A stretch of DNA of 64,000 nucleotides from CAZAYY01 sp964489525 (GTDB lineage Bacteria > Chloroflexota > Anaerolineae > Anaerolineales > JABWBV01): NCBI GenBank assembly GCA_964489525.1, contig CAZAYY010000011.1, forward strand, positions 62,001 to 126,000, read 5' to 3'. The translations under genes and the position numbers were made by a program. Below the pieces are notes generated by a model. The model was given only the letters and a program-made list of their open reading frames with translations. It had not been told where the DNA came from and did not search any database. Positions 60,066-64,000 of this stretch are shown here, one piece after another (position 1 is the stretch's first letter; each line of letters starts with the position of its first letter).

Positions 60066-61058
60066 TCAGGGCTTTTTGCTGGCCCAATTACGCACCCGGA
60101 CAAACAGGTCGGTCAGCGGATGGAGTTTTTCAACCGGGACAAAAAACCCCTCGGTGGTAAGTTCTTGCCACTCCAGGATGGCGCTGCCAGGGTGGGCGCG
60201 GCGGCTGGTGCGCCGGAATTCGCTGCGCAGCATCCAGCCTGCCAGGGTAAGTTCCAATCCATAGACCCAGATATTTTGCCATTGGGCGGCTTCGATGTTC
60301 CAAACTTCGTTGAGGGTGGTGTTGTGAACCTTGAGCTGCCCTGCAACCGGGTAGGGCACGCGCAGGTAGTCGAGGGCATGCAGGGGTTCTTCCAGGCGGG
60401 TTCCCATGCCAGGAGGCAGGGTGAGGGTGTGGGTTTGGCGCTGGCCAGCCGGGTTTTGCCCGCCAATTTCCAGGCGCAGCGGGGAATCTTCCCCACTTTT
60501 GAAAACTAGCTCGCCAATGGCGCGCCAGTGAGCCGGCCGGGCCCAGGCTGGGGCAGGCGGCGACATGACAAACGCAGGCAGGCTGGCATCCTGAGCGCGG
60601 CGAGTTTCAACAGACCCAGGGGCCAGCAGTGCATTGAGGAAAGCAAAGACAAAAATATCTTCATCGCTGGCAGCCTGGCTGCTGCTTTCTTCCGTGGGGG
60701 CGAAGGCTTTGGCCTCCAGCAGCATCGCCGGGTTGCGCCGCAGGCTGCTGATGAGCGATTTTTTGGTGAACAGGCTGGTGAAGACAATGCAGCGCCTGCG
60801 GCCAAGGGTGATGGCATAGCGGCCGGGCCGGGTGAAGTGTACCGCGTCCAACGCGGCATGCGGCACCCCTTCGGCAGACAGGCAGCGCCGAAAAGCCAAC
60901 TCTACCGCGGCATCGGCAGCCGCACTTCGCAGAGTATCGAAGTATGGCTGTTGTTCCGGTTCCCAACTGCGCCCCAAAAGCTGGCAGGCGTAGTTTACAC
61001 CGGCTTGCGACAGGTCGGGGGTGTAGGGCAAGTGCAGAAAATCTTCGGGTGTCAGCAT
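60066..61058 (-). CDS. hypothetical protein, unknown family
   Basis: A 330-residue soluble protein that I do not recognise. MLTPEDFLHLPYTPDLSQAG begins it; a basic stretch GRYAITLGRRRCIVFTSLF sits near residue 110, and the second half is rich in beta strands (LEEPLHALDYLRVPY, GLELTLAGWMLRSEF). No signal peptide and no clear catalytic motif. The ATG at 61058 lies one base past the stop of the lipoprotein gene, so the two are co-translated. The frame is open upstream over the lipoprotein, which is why a longer start is not believed. Confidence 0.6.
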   Translation of the reverse strand: MLTPEDFLHLPYTPDLSQAGVNYACQLLGRSWEPEQQPYFDTLRSAAADAAVELAFRRCLSAEGVPHAALDAVHFTRPGRYAITLGRRRCIVFTSLFTKKSLISSLRRNPAMLLEAKAFAPTEESSSQAASDEDIFVFAFLNALLAPGSVETRRAQDASLPAFVMSPPAPAWARPAHWRAIGELVFKSGEDSPLRLEIGGQNPAGQRQTHTLTLPPGMGTRLEEPLHALDYLRVPYPVAGQLKVHNTTLNEVWNIEAAQWQNIWVYGLELTLAGWMLRSEFRRTSRRAHPGSAILEWQELTTEGFFVPVEKLHPLTDLFVRVRNWASKKP

Positions 61059-61059
61059 G

Positions 61060-61848
61060 TCAGGGGTTAATACTGCGAACCAGCAGGTTCGAAAAATTGA
61101 CAGAAACTGCGTTTTGCCCGGCGGAGCGCACAAAAACGCCCACCTGCCCGGCAGGCAGGCTGCGGTCGCTGGTGGTGAACAGATGTTGGCCGTTAACAAA
61201 AAAACGCATTTCCGCGCCCACAGCCCACACCGCCAGCCGCATTTGGGATGGGGCCGCGTTGGGAATGGCCCGGCTTTCAAGCCAGGTTTGCGGCGAAGAG
61301 GCGTTGCCCTGGAAGAGTTTGTCCAGGCGGGTTTCGCCGCTGCAGCTCAGCGAGAAGCGGTAGAAATCCGTGGGGGAGGCGCGGCGCAGCAGCAGGCCAA
61401 ACTCATCTTGCCCGGTGCACAGGCCGGTTTCAGCGGTGATTTCGAGGTAAAAATTGGTGAAGGTCAGGTTGTTGTATTGGGTAGAGATGTATGCCCCGGG
61501 CGCAAGGGTGACCAGTGCCAGGGTATTGTTACCCAGGGCAGCTGAACCGCGCTCGGTTTTGAACAAATCCCAACCGCTGCCGGTGCTGAAATCGTCCTGG
61601 AACAGGGTGTCGCCCAGCCCGGGGCGCAGGTCCGGGGTTGCGGTGGGGGTCAGGGAAGGGCGCAGGGTGGGGGTCGCGGTGACCGGGAACCAGACCGGGG
61701 TTGGGGTGTGGGTGGGGGTGCTGGGCCGAGCGTACTCGGCTGGGGAAGGCGATGGCGTGGGCGTTTCGACCGGGGTTGGGCTGGCAGGCGCCAGACCGCA
61801 GGCACTGATTAACGCGGCCAACAGCAGCCAAAGCACCAATCGGGCCAT
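61060..61848 (-). CDS. lipoprotein with Pro/Thr linker and concanavalin-like beta domain
   Basis: A 262-residue exported lipoprotein: MARLVLWLLLAALISACG is a signal peptide with lipobox ISAC, then about 55 residues of Pro/Thr/Ser linker, then a beta-sandwich (FQDDFSTGSGWDLFKTERGS, FTNFYLEITAETGLCTGQDE, EMRFFVNGQHLFTTSDRS, VGVFVRSAGQNAVSVNFSNL) of the LamG/DUF1080-like type, often sugar-binding. Start at 61848 chosen to give the signal peptide; the frame runs further upstream without merit. Confidence 0.75.
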   Translation of the reverse strand: MARLVLWLLLAALISACGLAPASPTPVETPTPSPSPAEYARPSTPTHTPTPVWFPVTATPTLRPSLTPTATPDLRPGLGDTLFQDDFSTGSGWDLFKTERGSAALGNNTLALVTLAPGAYISTQYNNLTFTNFYLEITAETGLCTGQDEFGLLLRRASPTDFYRFSLSCSGETRLDKLFQGNASSPQTWLESRAIPNAAPSQMRLAVWAVGAEMRFFVNGQHLFTTSDRSLPAGQVGVFVRSAGQNAVSVNFSNLLVRSINP

Positions 61849-61955
61849 TTTCAACGGGCTTAAAAAAGCTGTGCACCGCGTCTGCCCGCCTGGCCGCGCC
61901 AGGGTAGAACGGGCCTTTTTGCAGGGGGAGCGGTGCGCAGAAAAAGCTGCCACGG

Positions 61956-63251
61956 TTAGTCGACGCGCACGACTTGTTCTCGTTCCGGGCCAACGGAAAC
62001 CATGCTGATGGATACACCCGCCAGTTCTTCAATCTGGCCGATGTAGTCGCAGGCTTCCAGGGGTAAATCGTCCCAACTGCGCACGTCGCGCACATCCCGG
62101 TCCCAACCGGGCAGCGTTTCGTACACGGGTTCGAAAGGCCGCAGGTCTCCTGGGCCGAGGGGCAGGTCGGTATATTCCACGCCGTCCTGGTCGCGGTAGG
62201 CCACGCAAATTTGCAGCGGGTGCAGGCCCGTGAGTACGTCCAGCTTGGTCAGCACCAATTCCGTCAGGCCGTTTACCCGCACTGCGTAGCGCAGCAGAAC
62301 GGTGTCCAGCCAGCCCACGCGGCGCGGCCGCCCGGTGGTGGTACCAAATTCGTCCCACGGGTTTTCGCCTGTGCCCCGCAGCCGGTCGCCCAATTCGCCG
62401 TGGATTTCCGTGGGGAAGGGGCCTTCGCCGACCCGGGTTTGAAAGGCCTTGGTAACGCCAATCACCCGGTCTACATACCCCACACCCACACCCAACCCGG
62501 TGAGTGCGCCGGGCGCGGTGGGGCTTGAACTGGTGACGTAGGGATAGGTGCCGTGATCGAGGTCCAGCAATGTGCCCTGGGCGCCTTCGGCGAGCACCCG
62601 TTTGCGGGCATCGAGGGCATGGCCCAGGTACATGGAGACATCGCACACATAAGGTGCCAGGTGGTGCGTATATTCCAGATATTCCTGGACGGCCTTGTCT
62701 GCGTCCAGGGGTTCGGCATTGTAGATTCCAGTTAAAACCCGATTGGCGCGTTCAATTTGCTGCCTGAGTAATTCGGCCAGGGATTGGGGGTCGCGCATTG
62801 CGCCCATGCGAATGCCTTCGCGTGCCACCTTGCTGGCATAGGCCGGGCCGATGCCGCGCAGGGTGGTGCCCAGGGGCATGCTGCCGCGGTCGGCTTCCTG
62901 GGCGCGGTCAAGTGCAATATGCGCCGGGGTAATCAGGTGGGCAGCGTACGAAATGCGCAGCCGTTCCGGGGTGATTTCCACCCCGTGTGAGCGCACCAGC
63001 TCCATCTCCTTTAGCAGGCTGACCGGGTTGATGACCAACCCGTTGCCCAGCACCCCCACCGTGTGTGGGTGGACGATGCCGGATGGTATGAGATGGAGTT
63101 TATACGTCTGGCCGCCGACGGTGACGGTATGGCCGGCGTTATCGCCCCCGCTGTAGCGGGCCACAATGTCGGCTTTGTCGGCCAGCAGATCTACAATTCT
63201 TCCTTTGCCCTCATCTCCCCATTGAGCCCCTACAACAATATCGAGCGGCAT
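61956..63251 (-). CDS. purA: adenylosuccinate synthase
   Basis: A 431-residue enzyme joining IMP and aspartate with GTP in AMP synthesis. IVVGAQWGDEGKGRIVDLLA is the IMP-binding N terminus (Asp and His catalytic region with RYSGGDNAGHTV), LLDLDHGTYPYVTSSSPTA and the GDRLRGTGENPWDEFGTTTG segment are family blocks. AAAGGAG sits five bases before the ATG at 63251. Confidence 0.97.
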   Translation of the reverse strand: MPLDIVVGAQWGDEGKGRIVDLLADKADIVARYSGGDNAGHTVTVGGQTYKLHLIPSGIVHPHTVGVLGNGLVINPVSLLKEMELVRSHGVEITPERLRISYAAHLITPAHIALDRAQEADRGSMPLGTTLRGIGPAYASKVAREGIRMGAMRDPQSLAELLRQQIERANRVLTGIYNAEPLDADKAVQEYLEYTHHLAPYVCDVSMYLGHALDARKRVLAEGAQGTLLDLDHGTYPYVTSSSPTAPGALTGLGVGVGYVDRVIGVTKAFQTRVGEGPFPTEIHGELGDRLRGTGENPWDEFGTTTGRPRRVGWLDTVLLRYAVRVNGLTELVLTKLDVLTGLHPLQICVAYRDQDGVEYTDLPLGPGDLRPFEPVYETLPGWDRDVRDVRSWDDLPLEACDYIGQIEELAGVSISMVSVGPEREQVVRVD

Positions 63252-63284
63252 ATGCTCTCCTTTCGAACCAAATTGGCGCAAGTT

Positions 63285-64000
63285 TTACTGGTAGCGCCGG
63301 GCGATGTTGGGAATCAAATATTCGTTAAAGGTGCGCTCCAGGCTGTAATCGGGCGCCCAGCCCCAATCCCGTCGGGCAGCGCTGTCGTCCAGGTCTTTTG
63401 GCCAGCTTTCTACAATGTCCTGGCGTTTGAGGTCGGGCTGGAAGGTAACCACAGCCCCCGGAAACGCCTTGGCGACCAGGTCGCGGATTTCGGCGGCGCT
63501 GACGCTGAATGCCGTTACATTATATACCGTTGTCCGTAAATTTTGCTGGGGCGCTTCGGCCAGCATGGTGATGGCTTTGACGGCGTCGGGCATGGCCATG
63601 AAGGGGATGGCTGCGCCTTCGCGCACAAAACAGGCATAGGGTTTACCCTGGGCGGCGGCGTGGATCATCTCCGGCGCGTAGTCGCTGGTTCCGCCGGTGG
63701 GCACAGTAAAGGCGCTGATTAAGCCCGGAAAGCGAACCGAGCGGAAATCGAGCGCCACCGAGCGATCCGCCGCCAACTGGCGGTAGTAACGGCTGTAATA
63801 AGTGCCCAACATTTCGCCATAAAGCTTGTTGGCGCCGTACATGGTGCGCGGGTAGTTCCATTCCCATTCGCGCACTTTGCTGTAACGTTCTTTGGTTTCC
63901 TGGTCGGGCAGGCCATAGGCGGCAATGGAGCTGGGAAAGATGAACAAAACCGGGCTGCCGCGCCATTGGGATTGGTCGGCGGCCAGTTTGAGCAGCTGCA
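63285..64000 (-). CDS. SDR-type L-threonine 3-dehydrogenase-like protein (start outside window)
   Basis: The C-terminal 238 codons of an extended SDR enzyme; the frame remains open to the window edge. LFIFPSSIAAYG (catalytic Ser region), MYGANKLYGEM (Tyr-x-x-x-Lys), DFRSVRFPGLISAF, FMAMPDAVKAITMLAEAPQQ and WPKDLDDSAARRDWGWAPDY match the bacterial/archaeal UDP-galactose-epimerase-like threonine dehydrogenases. It would oxidise threonine to 2-amino-3-ketobutyrate with NAD. The next gene downstream on the strand is purA, 33 bases on. Confidence 0.85.
   Translation of the reverse strand, partial: QLLKLAADQSQWRGSPVLFIFPSSIAAYGLPDQETKERYSKVREWEWNYPRTMYGANKLYGEMLGTYYSRYYRQLAADRSVALDFRSVRFPGLISAFTVPTGGTSDYAPEMIHAAAQGKPYACFVREGAAIPFMAMPDAVKAITMLAEAPQQNLRTTVYNVTAFSVSAAEIRDLVAKAFPGAVVTFQPDLKRQDIVESWPKDLDDSAARRDWGWAPDYSLERTFNEYLIPNIARRYQ

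Noticed and set aside
1..64000. Insertion sequences, integrases or phage genes
   Set aside because: I looked for transposase DDE, Y1 and integrase motifs in all credible proteins and found none; the dispersed repeats have no encoded protein.

Overview
The window is a gene-dense, moderately GC-rich bacterial chromosome segment, most likely from a member of the Chloroflexota close to Anaerolineae. This rests on the gene repertoire: proline/threonine-linker lipoproteins, bacterial alpha-2-macroglobulin, a VTC/DUF4956/CotH cluster, a bactofilin, SPFH and bPH2 membrane proteins, and a short EF-Ts. It is an inference; no rRNA gene lies in the window. I see no insertion sequence, prophage or CRISPR array. 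Both ends cut through genes (alpha-2-macroglobulin on the left, an SDR-type threonine dehydrogenase on the right).

Layout. 1-2.4 kb: C-terminal part of an alpha-2-macroglobulin with an intact thioester. 2.5-7.7 kb: an arsenic/metalloid locus with two divergent ArsR repressors, an ACR3 arsenite exporter, an ArsP-like permease and a small redox protein, then a DUF2237 protein and an acetyltransferase. 7.7-12.5 kb: the core operon rpsB-tsf-pyrH-frr-uppS-cdsA with two internal terminators. 12.6-19.6 kb: an MshC-like cysteine ligase, rhomboid protease, murJ, tRNA-Arg, phospholipase D-like protein, M23 peptidase, tRNA-Lys and thioredoxin. 19.6-27.5 kb: a two-component system, the VTC/DUF4956/CotH cluster, a membrane metallopeptidase candidate and an epimerase. 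27.5-31.1 kb: an overlapping minus-strand operon moaA-HAD-MPG-fabI-bactofilin. 31.2-36.2 kb: a LysM protein and a ferrochelatase/protoporphyrinogen oxidase/PucC-like transporter operon. 36.2-38.4 kb: an SPFH gene followed by selD. 38.5-44.4 kb: a PyrK-like protein, a cNMP/bPH2 membrane protein, def, recF and glgA. 44.8-48.3 kb: a MacAB-like export system. 48.6-54.4 kb: an unusual three-gene glutamate-synthase-like operon behind a long structured leader. 54.8-64 kb: PQQ-type sugar dehydrogenase, homocysteine methyltransferase/MTHFR fusion, TPR protein, RNase Z, two poorly known proteins, purA and threonine dehydrogenase.

Main discoveries. (1) selD is itself a selenoprotein gene. Its real start lies 84 bases upstream of the start a standard caller picks, and codon 25 is an in-frame TGA exactly at the catalytic Cys/Sec position, followed by a SECIS-like hairpin, so the organism should decode selenocysteine. 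(2) A leader of about 430 nt, with a sigma70-type promoter, many GNRA-capped stems and an intrinsic terminator 50 nt before the start codon, precedes the glutamate-synthase-like operon; I cannot assign it to a known riboswitch. (3) A tandem 124-bp duplication at 54.5-54.74 kb keeps its flanks but carries different, still self-complementary stems, the signature of a selected RNA or DNA hairpin. (4) A near-consensus promoter at 16.63 kb fires straight into a perfect 16-bp hairpin with no gene behind it. (5) The arsR promoter is covered by a perfect 14+2+14 palindrome.
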